Source: Bacteroides faecium (GTDB lineage Bacteria; Bacteroidota; Bacteroidia; Bacteroidales; Bacteroidaceae). Taken from it: a DNA stretch of 64,000 nucleotides. The notes under the pieces are model-generated. The model had not been told where the DNA came from. It saw only the letters and a list, made by a program, of their open reading frames with translations, and made no database searches. Position numbers and translations under genes: made by a program. Below are positions 9,989 to 20,062 of this stretch, piece by piece. Each line of letters opens with the position of its first letter. Position 1 is the stretch's first letter. Location of the stretch: the NCBI RefSeq assembly GCF_012113595.1, contig NZ_CP050831.1:744001-808000 (forward strand), given 5' to 3'.

Positions 9989-12013
9989 CTAATTTACCCC
10001 AGAAGTTTCCTCAACGCTTGTTATCTTCACCACAAAACCACCACCGGGCGCCATGTGTAGTTTCAGCTTCTTATCTGCCGATACACGAATCACTTCCCGC
10101 TTATAATCTTTTCCTACACGGTCGGCGTTGATGCCGTCTTTGAATATTTCAGCTTTAAATTCACCTTTTCCCAAGAAAGACAAATCAACTTCAACATCAC
10201 GTGCATTCCAGTCGGTCAGCCCACCTACATACCAGATGCCGTCTTTCTGGCGAGCCATGACAATATATTCCGCTACCTTTCCGCTAATAGGAAGCGTCTG
10301 ATCCCATACGGTAGGAATAGAAGCGATAAATTTCGTACATTCTTCTTCTTTCATATAGTTGGTAGGAGCATCACATAGCATATTAATGGGAGAATCGAAG
10401 ATTGTGTAGAGTGCCAACTGGCGGCAACGGGTTCCCTGGCTCATCGGTTCCGTATATACTGCATGGAAGTTTTTCATAATCACGTTGTTCATCGCTCCCT
10501 GTGTATAGTCCATCGGTCCGGCTACCATGCGGATGAAAGGTGCAGTTACATCATATACCACCTGATCCGTACCCGGTTCCGCCCATTTCAGTTCTTCCAG
10601 TCCATGAACCCCTTCAAAGTTGATAGTGTTGGGATAAGTACGCTGAAGACCGGTCGGTTTGAATGTACCGTGCAGGTCAATCAAGAGTTTATATTTCGCT
10701 CCGGTTTCAGCCGCCTTACGATTGAACTCAACGACGTGCTGGTCGTCACGATCCATAAAGTCAATCTTGAAGCCCTTAATTCCCATAGCTGCATAATGTT
10801 TGCATACACGGTCCATATCCTTCTCAAAAGCGCGATAGCCCGCCCATAATATCAAATCCACATGCTTACTTTTCGCATAGCTGACTAGTTCTTCCAAATC
10901 AATTTCCGGAATGACCTGAAACAAATCCGCTTTACCCGGAACTGCCCAACCTTCATCCAATATCACATATTCGATGCCGAACCTGGAAGCGAAATCAATG
11001 TAATATTTATAAGTCTCATTATTGATTCCTGCACGGAAGTCCACGTCATAGATATTCCAGTCGTTCCACCAATCCCAGGCAACCTTACCCGGTTTAATCC
11101 ATGAAAAATCGGTGAATTGAGCCGGAGTAGCCAGTTTATAGACCATATCACTGCACAACAGTTCAGTGTCATCCTTTGAAATGACCATTACACGCCAGGG
11201 AAAAGCGGTAGCTCCCTCTACCTTGGCAATATAAGGTTCACGGGATTTCACTACGCCTTTGAGCCCGCGTACTTCGTCCACCACTTTCTTAGGATAAGCG
11301 GCAAACGTGCCTTCCAAAGAGAAACCGGAATCCCCGTGCTTCACATACATACCCGGATAATCCAATAAATCGGCTTCGGTAATACAGATTTTCTTTTGAT
11401 TCTTTCCCTCTACCAGAACCGGTAAGAAGGCAATCTGCTCTTTGTCCCATGCGGACAAAGCTGTCTCTACATACGTATTTTGGAAAGAACTGTAAAAAGG
11501 ATCTTTTTTGCCCTCGTTCATTCTTCCTTTCGGAGAAGCCACGAATAGTTTCGGGTCATTCGGGAAACAGAAAACCGCCTGTTCGCTTTCTACCATAAAC
11601 GGCTTTTTCAAACTGGAAACAAAACGATAGGCGGCACCGTCTTCGTATGCTCTGAATACCAGGCTATATCCACCCTTAAAGTCAATCGTCAGTTCATTGA
11701 ACCTGTCTTCGATTGATTTCTTTTTGTAGACAGGCGGGTAAATCGTTTCATTCACCGACCGCCTATTGACTTTCCTGACTTTCGGATTCACGCCGAAAGC
11801 TGTTCCGTCCGTCAGTTTCATGGAGACAGGAGAGTGGTCTATCATCACATCCCCTTCGTGGAGAACAGAGTATTCAACATTCTTATCATTTACACTCACA
11901 TTCACCTGCACCCTACCGGATGCATCCTTCAGTTCATACACTTTTTGCGCACAAACGGTCAAAGGCACGACAGCCATTAGAACCGGCAAAAGTCTTCTCA
12001 TCATACGTTTCAT
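9989..12013 (-). CDS. GH97 glycoside hydrolase, retaining alpha-galactosidase type
   Basis: 674-residue secreted enzyme with a Sec signal ending near 'VCAQ' (about 22). It has the GH97 layout: N-terminal beta-sandwich (about 25-290), catalytic (beta/alpha)8 barrel (about 300-560) and a C-terminal beta domain. In the barrel, 'GFKIDFMDRDDQ' puts an Asp at 418 and 'EGVHGLEE' puts Glu473. The 55-residue spacing and the Asp match the nucleophile and acid/base pair of the retaining alpha-galactosidase BT1871 as I recall it (D415/E470). Inverting SusB-type members lack this Asp. It is the last gene of the minus-strand operon, 156 nt after a metalloprotease gene. It probably removes terminal alpha-galactose in the periplasm; alpha-glucosidase activity is less likely. 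Confidence 0.88.
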   Translation of the reverse strand: MKRMMRRLLPVLMAVVPLTVCAQKVYELKDASGRVQVNVSVNDKNVEYSVLHEGDVMIDHSPVSMKLTDGTAFGVNPKVRKVNRRSVNETIYPPVYKKKSIEDRFNELTIDFKGGYSLVFRAYEDGAAYRFVSSLKKPFMVESEQAVFCFPNDPKLFVASPKGRMNEGKKDPFYSSFQNTYVETALSAWDKEQIAFLPVLVEGKNQKKICITEADLLDYPGMYVKHGDSGFSLEGTFAAYPKKVVDEVRGLKGVVKSREPYIAKVEGATAFPWRVMVISKDDTELLCSDMVYKLATPAQFTDFSWIKPGKVAWDWWNDWNIYDVDFRAGINNETYKYYIDFASRFGIEYVILDEGWAVPGKADLFQVIPEIDLEELVSYAKSKHVDLILWAGYRAFEKDMDRVCKHYAAMGIKGFKIDFMDRDDQHVVEFNRKAAETGAKYKLLIDLHGTFKPTGLQRTYPNTINFEGVHGLEELKWAEPGTDQVVYDVTAPFIRMVAGPMDYTQGAMNNVIMKNFHAVYTEPMSQGTRCRQLALYTIFDSPINMLCDAPTNYMKEEECTKFIASIPTVWDQTLPISGKVAEYIVMARQKDGIWYVGGLTDWNARDVEVDLSFLGKGEFKAEIFKDGINADRVGKDYKREVIRVSADKKLKLHMAPGGGFVVKITSVEETSGVN

Positions 12014-12169
12014 AAACTAATACTTTTTATATCTTACATTCTTTTTATTTACATCTTAATTGCGTTACGGCTTACGGATAAGGACAAAAGGCGCATATAA
12101 CAGAAAGAAATTCCTGTTAAGAAAGTATTCAAAAAGCCTTCTTCTGTTTACCTCTGTTACACTGTCCGT

Positions 12170-13258
12170 TTAGAAATCAATTGTCACCTGATAGGTATCC
12201 TTATTCTCAAAGAAAGTTTGTTGCACTTCGTACTCGGGAAGCCAGACATATTTCTTCTCTCCTTTATATTCCGCCTCGAGCAAGAAGGTGAACCAGCGAT
12301 TGTAAGGCAACTCGTCAGCGTGTAAAGGCGGAGCCGGTTTATCATATAAGCCAGGAACGCCGGTAATCAGATATTCTCCCTTTTTATCCGTCTCATAAGT
12401 GCGATAGGGAGTTGCAATCAAGTCATTGAACTTTGCACGCGAACCGTACAAGTTCAATTTCACTCCCTTCTTCTTTTTGCCTTTCACGGTTACAGATACT
12501 TGAATATTTTCCGGAAACATCTGCTTGAAAAATCCGGGGAAGTCACGGCCCGGACGTTTGGACTTTGCCGTATAATTAATGATATTAACGGCATAGGGAC
12601 TCCATTTATACGTCTTATAATGATTGTTCATAACGCAAGAGTCCGGTTCATACTGCAAATTATTCACCGGATTGTTTTTCGCCCGGATTCTGTCGGCATA
12701 TAAATCCGTCACTCCACGATAGTGTCCGAACTCATGCGCCACTCCTCTATGGAAATAGTCGATTCCGAACAAATCCTCATGTTCCGTTTTACTGCGACTA
12801 CGGCAAACAACCATACTCAGATTGTCCGCTCCACCGCTACAATACCACCCTTTCGCACTTTCTTCATCATCAAAATCGAGTATGGAATCAATAATCAACA
12901 GTACGTCATGGTCTGGAAAGCCTGCGCTCCTCTTATAGACATTCTCCAACTGCCGGGAAGAGCAATCATAGGTCACCTGCCAATCGGGAACATAACGGAA
13001 ATAATACTTGAGACGTCCTTCTCCGGCCTTATTCCAGAAGTCATTCACTTGCCCGAAGAAAGCATCCAGTTTTTTCTGATAGGCCGCCTTTCCGCCCCAA
13101 TGCTCTACTCCCGCTTTATCAACGGCAATAAATACCCGATATTCAATCGTATCCAACGGCTGTGGAGCTACCTCTCCCTGCATTGGTTTCGCATCCAGCC
13201 CCAAGAAAGAAGGCAGTAATGCAGGAATGAGCAACCATTTTCTCCAGTTGTTTTTCAT
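12170..13258 (-). CDS. Metzincin-like secreted metalloprotease (paralog 3)
   Basis: 362-residue secreted protein with a non-lipoprotein signal (about 1-24). It carries 'HEFGHYRGVTDLY' with His175, Glu176, His179 and Asp185. This is the HExxHxxGxxD zinc motif of metzincins that use Asp as third ligand (snapalysin type). A Met at 210 in 'SCVM' lies exactly 25 residues after Asp185, as in both paralogs at 20063 and 21162, and could form the Met-turn. A C-terminal beta domain ends in 'YVWLPEYEV', also shared. The gene lies 9 nt after the GH3 gene, so it is co-transcribed with glycosidases. M64 peptidases have a related HExGH...G..DEY motif, but with one more residue before the Gly and DEY instead of DLY, so I do not assign M64. 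It is the most diverged of the three copies and lacks their 'SCGGGGAS' loop, having 'YCSGGAD' instead. Confidence 0.75.
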   Translation of the reverse strand: MKNNWRKWLLIPALLPSFLGLDAKPMQGEVAPQPLDTIEYRVFIAVDKAGVEHWGGKAAYQKKLDAFFGQVNDFWNKAGEGRLKYYFRYVPDWQVTYDCSSRQLENVYKRSAGFPDHDVLLIIDSILDFDDEESAKGWYCSGGADNLSMVVCRSRSKTEHEDLFGIDYFHRGVAHEFGHYRGVTDLYADRIRAKNNPVNNLQYEPDSCVMNNHYKTYKWSPYAVNIINYTAKSKRPGRDFPGFFKQMFPENIQVSVTVKGKKKKGVKLNLYGSRAKFNDLIATPYRTYETDKKGEYLITGVPGLYDKPAPPLHADELPYNRWFTFLLEAEYKGEKKYVWLPEYEVQQTFFENKDTYQVTIDF

Positions 13259-13267
13259 ATTTGTTAT

Positions 13268-15466
13268 TTAGTTAAGTGTGTATTTTATTTCTTGCAGGTC
13301 ACGGCTATTTCCACCGACCATAAAAGTAAAGTCCCCCTTCTCAACCACAAACTTCATCTGATTATTGTAGAAACCGAGCTGTTCGTCTTTCACATCAAAC
13401 GTCACCGTCCTGCTTTCGCCCACTTTCAGCTTAATCTTATCAAATCCCTTCAACTCCTTGATAGGACGGGTAATCGAAGCTACTTCATCACGGACATACA
13501 ACTGGACAACTTCTTCACCTTCATACTTTCCCGTATTCTTCACAGTTACAGCTACACGCGCATAAGTATCTTTTCCATTACCCGGAAGCAGCTTCACATC
13601 CGAATAATCGAAAGTGGTATATGACAGACCATAGCCGAACGGATAAGCCGGTTCGGTCGGAATATCAATGTATTTCGCACACCATCCGCCCAATGCGGTA
13701 GGACGTCCGGTACTCTTATACTGATAGTACAGAGGAATCTGCCCGTTATGCTGCGGGAAAGTCATCGGGAGTTTCCCTGAAGGATTGTAATCCCCGAACA
13801 ATACATTACAGATGGCATTGCCGGCTTCGCTTCCCAACCACCAGGTACATAAGATAGCGGGAGCATCCCGGCGCACTTCATTGAAAATGACAGGACGGCC
13901 GCACATCATCAGTACAACCACAGGTTTGCCCGTCTTTACGAGTTCGGAAACCAGTTTCTGCTGTTCCGAAGAAATGGAGATATCCCCTTTTGAACGCATC
14001 TCTCCACTCTCCCATGCCTGTTCGCCCATCGCTATCACAACTACATCCGACTGGCGGGCAGCAGCCAATGTCTGTTCCAGATTCACGATCTGATTCTTTT
14101 TCAAGTCGTATCCGTCATTATAATTGACAGTTACCCCCCGCTTTTCCATTGCCTCATATAAAGTGACTACCTTACTCACCTCGGCACAAGACCATGCGCC
14201 ACACATATCTTTCTGTGATTTAGCCAACGCACCAACCAAAGCCACTTTCTTAACGGAAGGAGAAAGCGGAAGGACAGCGCCTTCATTCTTCAAAAGTACA
14301 ACGGAACGTTCGGCCACATAACACGCTTCCTTGCGTGATTCTTCCGAACCGATCACCGTACGTTCTCTTTCCTCATCGCAATAACGGAACGGATCATCAA
14401 ACAATCCCAGCTTATATTTCTGTTCAAGAATACGTCTGACCGCATCATCCACCAGTTTCACTGATACTTTGCCTTCCTTTATCAGAGTAATCAGATTCTT
14501 GGAATAACATTCACTTACCATTTCCATATCCAGGCCGGCTTTTATGCCTTTATAAGCAGCCTCTTTTTCGTCTTTCGCATAACGGTGGTTTATCATTTCG
14601 CCTACCGAACCCCAGTCGGAGACTACGAATCCTTTGAATCCCCATTGATTTTTCAGAAGTTCTCTCAACAAGAAGCTACTTCCGGTAGCCGGTTCATTAT
14701 TAAAATCATTGAATGCACTCATAAATGTGGCGGCACCCGCCTCAGCACCCGCCTTATAAGGCGGCATATAGAAATTGGCGAACTGTCCCATCGACATATC
14801 CACGCTATTGTAGTCTTTTCCCGCAGTAGAAGCTCCATATCCCGCAAAATGCTTGATACAAGAAAGAATCGTATTTTCTTTCGACAAATCATCTCCCTGC
14901 AAACCGCGTACACGTGCCTTAGCCACCAGTGAGCCATAATAGGGGTCTTCTCCTGCCCCTTCCATAACACGTCCCCAACGGGCATCCCAACTGATATCCA
15001 CCATCGGAGCAAACGTCCAGTGCAATCCGGCTGCCGACGCTTCCTTCGCCGCACACCTCGAACCTCTTTCTATGGCATCCAAGTCAAAACTTGCAGCCTC
15101 AGCCAAAGGCAACGGAAAACCTGTACGGAAACCATGAATAACATCCAACCCGAAAATCAAAGGAATCCGCAGGCGCGATTTCATCGCAGCCTCTTGATAT
15201 TTGCGGGTATTGGCAGCACCGGACACGTTCAAGAGAGAGCCTATCAAGCCTTTGCTTATGTCTTCCGTACGGCTAACGCGCGTATTATCGGGTCCTGTGG
15301 CAAAGCCACCGGAACATTGGCTCAACTGTCCCACCTTCTCTTCCAGTGTCATCTTCTTCATCAGACCGGACACGAAACGGTTCATCTTACTCTCGTCTGT
15401 TTGACTTTGCGCCGCACTAGTCAGCACAAAAATCATCATGCACAAATATGCTATCAGTTTCTTCAT
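13268..15466 (-). CDS. GH3 beta-glycosidase (beta-glucosidase type)
   Basis: 732-residue exo-acting GH3 enzyme with a Sec signal at 1-20 ('TSAAQ'). The domain order is standard: (beta/alpha)8 barrel (about 30-345), alpha/beta sandwich (about 380-600) and C-terminal fibronectin-III-like domain (about 640-732). The catalytic nucleophile is Asp284 in 'GFVVSDWGS'. The substrate-binding 'KHFAGYG' is at 205-211 and 'GEDPYY' at 172-177. The usual role is release of terminal beta-glucose (or beta-xylose/GlcNAc) in the periplasm; the three-domain form favours beta-glucosidase. Its ATG overlaps the TGA of the upstream GH63-like gene (ATGA at 15463-15466), indicating translational coupling. A GH3 beta-glucosidase would fit processing of products from the GH16 enzyme at 53289. 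Confidence 0.93.
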   Translation of the reverse strand: MKKLIAYLCMMIFVLTSAAQSQTDESKMNRFVSGLMKKMTLEEKVGQLSQCSGGFATGPDNTRVSRTEDISKGLIGSLLNVSGAANTRKYQEAAMKSRLRIPLIFGLDVIHGFRTGFPLPLAEAASFDLDAIERGSRCAAKEASAAGLHWTFAPMVDISWDARWGRVMEGAGEDPYYGSLVAKARVRGLQGDDLSKENTILSCIKHFAGYGASTAGKDYNSVDMSMGQFANFYMPPYKAGAEAGAATFMSAFNDFNNEPATGSSFLLRELLKNQWGFKGFVVSDWGSVGEMINHRYAKDEKEAAYKGIKAGLDMEMVSECYSKNLITLIKEGKVSVKLVDDAVRRILEQKYKLGLFDDPFRYCDEERERTVIGSEESRKEACYVAERSVVLLKNEGAVLPLSPSVKKVALVGALAKSQKDMCGAWSCAEVSKVVTLYEAMEKRGVTVNYNDGYDLKKNQIVNLEQTLAAARQSDVVVIAMGEQAWESGEMRSKGDISISSEQQKLVSELVKTGKPVVVLMMCGRPVIFNEVRRDAPAILCTWWLGSEAGNAICNVLFGDYNPSGKLPMTFPQHNGQIPLYYQYKSTGRPTALGGWCAKYIDIPTEPAYPFGYGLSYTTFDYSDVKLLPGNGKDTYARVAVTVKNTGKYEGEEVVQLYVRDEVASITRPIKELKGFDKIKLKVGESRTVTFDVKDEQLGFYNNQMKFVVEKGDFTFMVGGNSRDLQEIKYTLN

Positions 15467-16965
15467 GGTTTTATAGTAATAATTTGTTCGCCTTCTTTTA
15501 TTCTATATTTCTTGCCGTTAATCTTCAAGGTATAAGGTTTATTGCTTTTCACCTGCACTTGCTGACCATTGGCTACAATATCAGTTATAGTACTTCCAAA
15601 CCTAAGATTCCGCAATCCCTGCTCACCCTGACCTTTCTTATGCCATTCAATCAAATCCCGGGTAGCGTCAATATTATAAAAGCCCAATACGTTTTCAATA
15701 AAAAGAGAAATCGGCCCCAACGCAGACCAGCCGCAAAAATCATGTCTCACCAACTCCCGTTTATCCTTATACTGCCGTTCGGACGGTCGGGGAGCCGAAG
15801 GAGAGTAACATTCCCAAACGGTTGCCGGCTTAAAAGTCCGATAAGTTTCGGACATCTGGGACAACAGTTTATAAGAGTTCTCATAAGCAATATCATAATA
15901 TCCGTAAGTCTCAAGCGCCTTGGTAGACATATAAGCAAGTGGAAGCCATACGGCGCCCCGCCAATAATCCCCAATCTCATGATTATAGTCCTTGTCACTT
16001 CTGGCAACAGACGGCCAAGGATATTTTCCACCAAATTCGTCCGGAGCATCAGCATATTTCACCAAACGTTCCGCTTGTCCCTTATCAGGTATTTCGGCAA
16101 GCATCGACCAATACACAGCCGGAGTTCTGACTTTCACAAATGACGTATCTTTCTCGGAAAGGTCGTAATAAAATCCGTCCTTTTCATCCCAGTAGTATTT
16201 ATTCAACAGGGTTTTATTTTCTTTATACAAGGCTGCAAACTCTTTAGCAATCCGCTTGTCTCCGAGTTCCTTTGCCAGACGTTCGATATACAAAGCCGAA
16301 AGAGCCTGTTGTGATACCGCATCCATCCACAACAATTCTCCTTTACGACCTCTGCCACGGGGAGTATTGTCCATACCGCTCTGCACCCAGCCCCACCGAT
16401 AACCGATGTCACTTTTCTCCAAAGCAATCCGTGCGTGTCTGAAATGCAGCTTAGTCCCGCGTTTCAAAGAGTCAAACCAATAATAGTGGCGTTGCAGGAA
16501 CTGCTCATCTTTCAACACCTTCCTAATGCGTTCCTTATTCCCCGTCATCTTATAATATTCATATTCCACCCATGAATAGAAAGGCGGGTTATCCGGATGC
16601 TGTATTCTGAGTGAAGAAGATTTTTTATTCAAGATTGACTCATAAAAGTTATCCAAGCTCTCTATTCCGGGAAAAACAGCAGGAGCATACCGGCAGAACA
16701 AAACCATAAATTCCGTATCCCAAATCCAAATCGTATCATCCCAAAGATTCTCGTCCATATAAGGAGACTGGAATACACCTTCCTGATATTTCACCCTTCC
16801 CCAAGCGAGTTCCCATGTTTTCCAATAAAGGTCGACAAAGTGAGGATTCTCCGGGAAAACAGGCTGAGGCAGCAATTCCCTCTTCAGTTCTCCTTTCATG
16901 AGTTCCTGCGCGTCCAGTTGAGTAGGAATGAATAATAATAAGATATATACTATTAGTTTGTTCAT
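15463..16965 (-). CDS. (alpha/alpha)6 glycosidase, MGH1/GH63-like
   Basis: 500-residue protein with a signal peptide (about 1-19, 'PTQLDAQ') and one (alpha/alpha)6-barrel domain of the MGH1/trehalase/GH63-like group. Recognisable features are 'WDDTIWIWDTEF' near 90-101, 'GWVQSGMDNTPRGRG' near 201-215 and 'NHEIGDYWRGAVWLPLAYM' near 340-358. The acidic residues in these segments are the likely catalytic pair for an inverting alpha-glycosidase. Relatives are alpha-glucosidases or alpha-mannosidase-like enzymes; the exact substrate is uncertain. It follows the GH2 gene after a 219-nt gap that holds its own promoter, and heads the distal cluster GH63-like/GH3/protease/GH97. Its stop overlaps the GH3 start. 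Confidence 0.78.
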   Translation of the reverse strand: MNKLIVYILLLFIPTQLDAQELMKGELKRELLPQPVFPENPHFVDLYWKTWELAWGRVKYQEGVFQSPYMDENLWDDTIWIWDTEFMVLFCRYAPAVFPGIESLDNFYESILNKKSSSLRIQHPDNPPFYSWVEYEYYKMTGNKERIRKVLKDEQFLQRHYYWFDSLKRGTKLHFRHARIALEKSDIGYRWGWVQSGMDNTPRGRGRKGELLWMDAVSQQALSALYIERLAKELGDKRIAKEFAALYKENKTLLNKYYWDEKDGFYYDLSEKDTSFVKVRTPAVYWSMLAEIPDKGQAERLVKYADAPDEFGGKYPWPSVARSDKDYNHEIGDYWRGAVWLPLAYMSTKALETYGYYDIAYENSYKLLSQMSETYRTFKPATVWECYSPSAPRPSERQYKDKRELVRHDFCGWSALGPISLFIENVLGFYNIDATRDLIEWHKKGQGEQGLRNLRFGSTITDIVANGQQVQVKSNKPYTLKINGKKYRIKEGEQIITIKP

Positions 16966-17029
16966 AACTGGTATTGATTTAAAAGTTGATGTTTACACAA
17001 AACCGAATCGTCTTTTCAGCTTTGCATCA

Positions 17030-17096
17030 CAAAGATAGCCGCCCGGTAAATTCATCAAGGCGAATTGCGTACAAAAGGACAATAATATCGTAAACC
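17030..17096 (-). promoter_or_regulatory. Internal operon promoter with conserved regulon element (copy 2)
   Basis: Read on the minus strand, a Bacteroides -7 box TATCTTTG (17037-17030) is preceded by CTTG 18 nt upstream (17059-17056) and a conserved block containing TTTTGTACGCAATTCGCC. The start codon of the GH63-like gene is 65 nt downstream. The same arrangement with identical spacing occurs at 30881-30947 and, weaker, at 36020-36086. It would allow the four distal genes to be driven independently of the SusC promoter but by the same regulator. Confidence 0.7.
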
Positions 17097-17184
17097 ACCC
17101 TCTTTTTTCGGTCTTCCAAACCTTGCAGAGAAGTATGCTTGTCTGTTTTTCGCCTGAACTTATACAATTTTAGCCTTCAAACAT

Positions 17185-20031
17185 CTAGTCGTATGAGATA
17201 TTATCCAGTACTTTAATTCCTTCCTTTTGTACACCTGCCACAAACAAATTCTTTAAAGACTCTGTTGAAACAGATGTGGCAGGCTTAAATTCCGGAGAGT
17301 TCATATATTCCAGCAAACTGGCGTTGAATTGCAACCCTTCGGGAGTATTGCGTGCAGTCTCCAAATCAGCCATGCAGACTAACAGTTTACCGCCACCGAC
17401 ATTCAATTCGAATACCAGGCCCAGTTTATGATTACGCTCAACATTGTCAATCACTTGCACAATAGGACGGTATTCTTCTGGCATATTGTCCAAAATCAGC
17501 GGATAACTATTCTTGATTATCGGATACCACTGCCAGTTTGTATGGAAATCCGTTGGGAAGTCCTTGAACAAGGCATGTTCGGGATTAGTCAAGATTCCTA
17601 ATGTACCCGGCGATGCAGGTTTCTTAATACGGTCACATATACTCTTGAACATACGATAATTCCAATAATCAGTTTGAAAGAGTCCGCCTACTGTTACTTC
17701 CTTACAGTCCTCTTTGCCCGGCATCAGCAAAACTTTTCCACCTTGTTTCAGAGCACTCAACACCTCATCCGTTAATTGACGGGCAACGACTATACCCTCC
17801 GTATTCAACTGCTTCTTTGCCGGATATATCCATAAAGGATAAGTATTGCGATACGAAGTTCCGGCAATCTTCAAGGATAATTCCGCTTTATATGCTTTTT
17901 CAAGATTGGGTAATGTGAGACGAATCGTACCGGCAGTTAGCAATCCCAAACCGGAAGGAACAGGCATTTTACCTTTACCGAGCAACCGCTTTCCTGTTTT
18001 CAACTCCCACGACACACTTTTTCCTTTCAATGAGTGTTCTCCGTAATTAGCTATTTCAATATTACCTTCAAAGATTTCCTGTCCGGTCCAGCAGAACTTA
18101 GCTGTTGTCAGCAAAGGAACAACCTCGCAACAAAACTCTCTCCATTTCTTCGGTTCAATCAATCCTTTACTGTCCATGAACGCATCCAGGATTCCGACAT
18201 AAGCCGAACCTTGCCCCGGATAATCCTGCAAATCGAGCAATTGGAAACCTGCCATTCGTTCAGAGCGCAAGTTCATCTCAATATCTGCCCGATAAAGTTC
18301 CACAGACCATGCACCGGATGCTTTAAAGAAATCATCAGCCTGTTCCAGCATACCCGCTTTCTTCAATCGGTCACGAAAGACTTCAAAGTTCCAAGGTGCC
18401 AATACACCTGTATATTTTTTCATTTCTTCATAATCCGGATAAGTCTGGAACTGCCCCGTTTCATGTCCTATCACCGGAACGGAAGACTTCTCTAAAGCTG
18501 CGTCAAAATTCATCACCGAGTTAGGATAAGTATTATTCAGATAACCTCCCTCTGCCGCATCTGCAAAAGAAAAAGATGCACGGGCATGTGTTGAATATCC
18601 CTCACCACTACCTACACGGCAGGTTACTAAGAAATCTTCTCCCGGGATATGTCCTTTCGACCCTAAAAAGATATTCGAACCATAAGTATAAAGATGCCTC
18701 GGCTCTATCGAACGGAAGCGGTTCACGAAATCTTTCATCACATTAATATCTCCTCCCAACTCATTACCTAAAGCAAAAAGAACGAAGGAAGCATGATTGC
18801 TATATTCACGCATGATATTTTCACCGTCTTTCATCAGGAAGTCCATTAGTTCGACTGATTCTTTCTTGAAACCTCCCCAAATAGGTAGTTCCGGTTGCAA
18901 ATAAACTCCTTCCAAATCAGCAGCTTCAAAACAAGCAGCAGGCGGACACCATGAATGAAAACGACAGTGGTTCAAGCCATACTCTTTACAGATGCTGAAA
19001 TAACGACGCCATTGTTCCAAGTCCATTGCCGTATATCCGGTCAATGGAAATACACAGGCGTCATGCTTTCCTCTAAGAAAAGTCTTTGCTCCATTGATGG
19101 TGAAATGAGTCTGCTCCGCCTTAAAATCACGCAATCCAAAACGGACAGTCCGTTCGTCAATGCCATTGATTTCTGCCTTTAGCTGATACAAAGCCGGTTG
19201 AAGATCACTCCAAAGCAATGCTTTACTGCCTAGTTGATAAACAAACTCATATTCCTTACAGCCCTCTTTCAGAGCATATTCCGTAGCCTTTACTTTATGC
19301 TTTCTGGAAGAATTAAACGCAGCAGCCGATAGGCGGATTTGTTTTCCGTTGATACCATGCTCTTTCGATAATGTGATTTTCACTTTTACAGAACGGTCTG
19401 CCACCGAAGGGAAAGTTTGAATGGATTCTATAAACAACGGATTCATTGCCTGTAACTCTATCCGTCCGATAATACCATTCCAATTGGTCTGGGTAGACTC
19501 CGTACAAGCATGTGAACTCGAACGAATCTGTTTAGGAATACTTTTCCCGTTATCAATGCGAATGGTCAGTTTATGTGAACCGGGAGTCAGGAAATGAGTC
19601 AAGTCATATTCCTGTGGGGTAGACAAATAATTATTCTTGCCCACTTCCTGACCGTCGATCCATACTGTTGACGGGCGGGTACGTTCCAAGAACAGCACGA
19701 TATGCTTACCTTTCCAGTCGGCAGGAATCTCTATATTCCTGCTATACCATGCAGCACCCTCGTATTTATAATATCTGGATAAATAAGTTGTTTCCGATTT
19801 ATTGGTATTGGCAATCCCTTTCTTATTAGAGTCAGTTGTGCCAGGCAAGATTACAGTTTCAGGCAATTGTTTTTTCCACCATTGTGCAAACTCTCCCTTT
19901 CCGTCCGGGTCAAGAGCAAATTCCCAGCTTCCACGCAAATCAACGACTTCGCGTAGTCTCTGAGAAGTATTCGCCCATAGTGTCAATCCCGACAACAATA
20001 AACAGTAACCAAGTAATGCCAATCTCTTCAT
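17185..20031 (-). CDS. GH2 beta-glycosidase (beta-galactosidase/mannosidase type)
   Basis: 948-residue secreted GH2 enzyme with a signal at 1-20 ('TLWANTS'). The order is a jelly-roll sugar-binding domain (about 30-195, with 'AAWYSRNIEIP'), an Ig-like domain (about 200-305), a TIM barrel (about 305-620) and beta-rich C-terminal domains. The acid/base is Glu424 in 'LGNELGG' and the nucleophile is probably Glu524 in 'IGHETGQ'. Members remove terminal beta-galactose, beta-mannose, beta-glucuronate or beta-glucosamine. The barrel motifs here do not allow a confident choice, though 'HSWCPP' departs from classical LacZ. It lies 31 nt after a metalloprotease gene in the minus-strand operon and before an internal promoter. 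Likely periplasmic. Confidence 0.85.
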   Translation of the reverse strand: MKRLALLGYCLLLSGLTLWANTSQRLREVVDLRGSWEFALDPDGKGEFAQWWKKQLPETVILPGTTDSNKKGIANTNKSETTYLSRYYKYEGAAWYSRNIEIPADWKGKHIVLFLERTRPSTVWIDGQEVGKNNYLSTPQEYDLTHFLTPGSHKLTIRIDNGKSIPKQIRSSSHACTESTQTNWNGIIGRIELQAMNPLFIESIQTFPSVADRSVKVKITLSKEHGINGKQIRLSAAAFNSSRKHKVKATEYALKEGCKEYEFVYQLGSKALLWSDLQPALYQLKAEINGIDERTVRFGLRDFKAEQTHFTINGAKTFLRGKHDACVFPLTGYTAMDLEQWRRYFSICKEYGLNHCRFHSWCPPAACFEAADLEGVYLQPELPIWGGFKKESVELMDFLMKDGENIMREYSNHASFVLFALGNELGGDINVMKDFVNRFRSIEPRHLYTYGSNIFLGSKGHIPGEDFLVTCRVGSGEGYSTHARASFSFADAAEGGYLNNTYPNSVMNFDAALEKSSVPVIGHETGQFQTYPDYEEMKKYTGVLAPWNFEVFRDRLKKAGMLEQADDFFKASGAWSVELYRADIEMNLRSERMAGFQLLDLQDYPGQGSAYVGILDAFMDSKGLIEPKKWREFCCEVVPLLTTAKFCWTGQEIFEGNIEIANYGEHSLKGKSVSWELKTGKRLLGKGKMPVPSGLGLLTAGTIRLTLPNLEKAYKAELSLKIAGTSYRNTYPLWIYPAKKQLNTEGIVVARQLTDEVLSALKQGGKVLLMPGKEDCKEVTVGGLFQTDYWNYRMFKSICDRIKKPASPGTLGILTNPEHALFKDFPTDFHTNWQWYPIIKNSYPLILDNMPEEYRPIVQVIDNVERNHKLGLVFELNVGGGKLLVCMADLETARNTPEGLQFNASLLEYMNSPEFKPATSVSTESLKNLFVAGVQKEGIKVLDNISYD

Positions 20032-20062
20032 AGTACAAGTATTTTTTCTAGTTTATTTCCTG

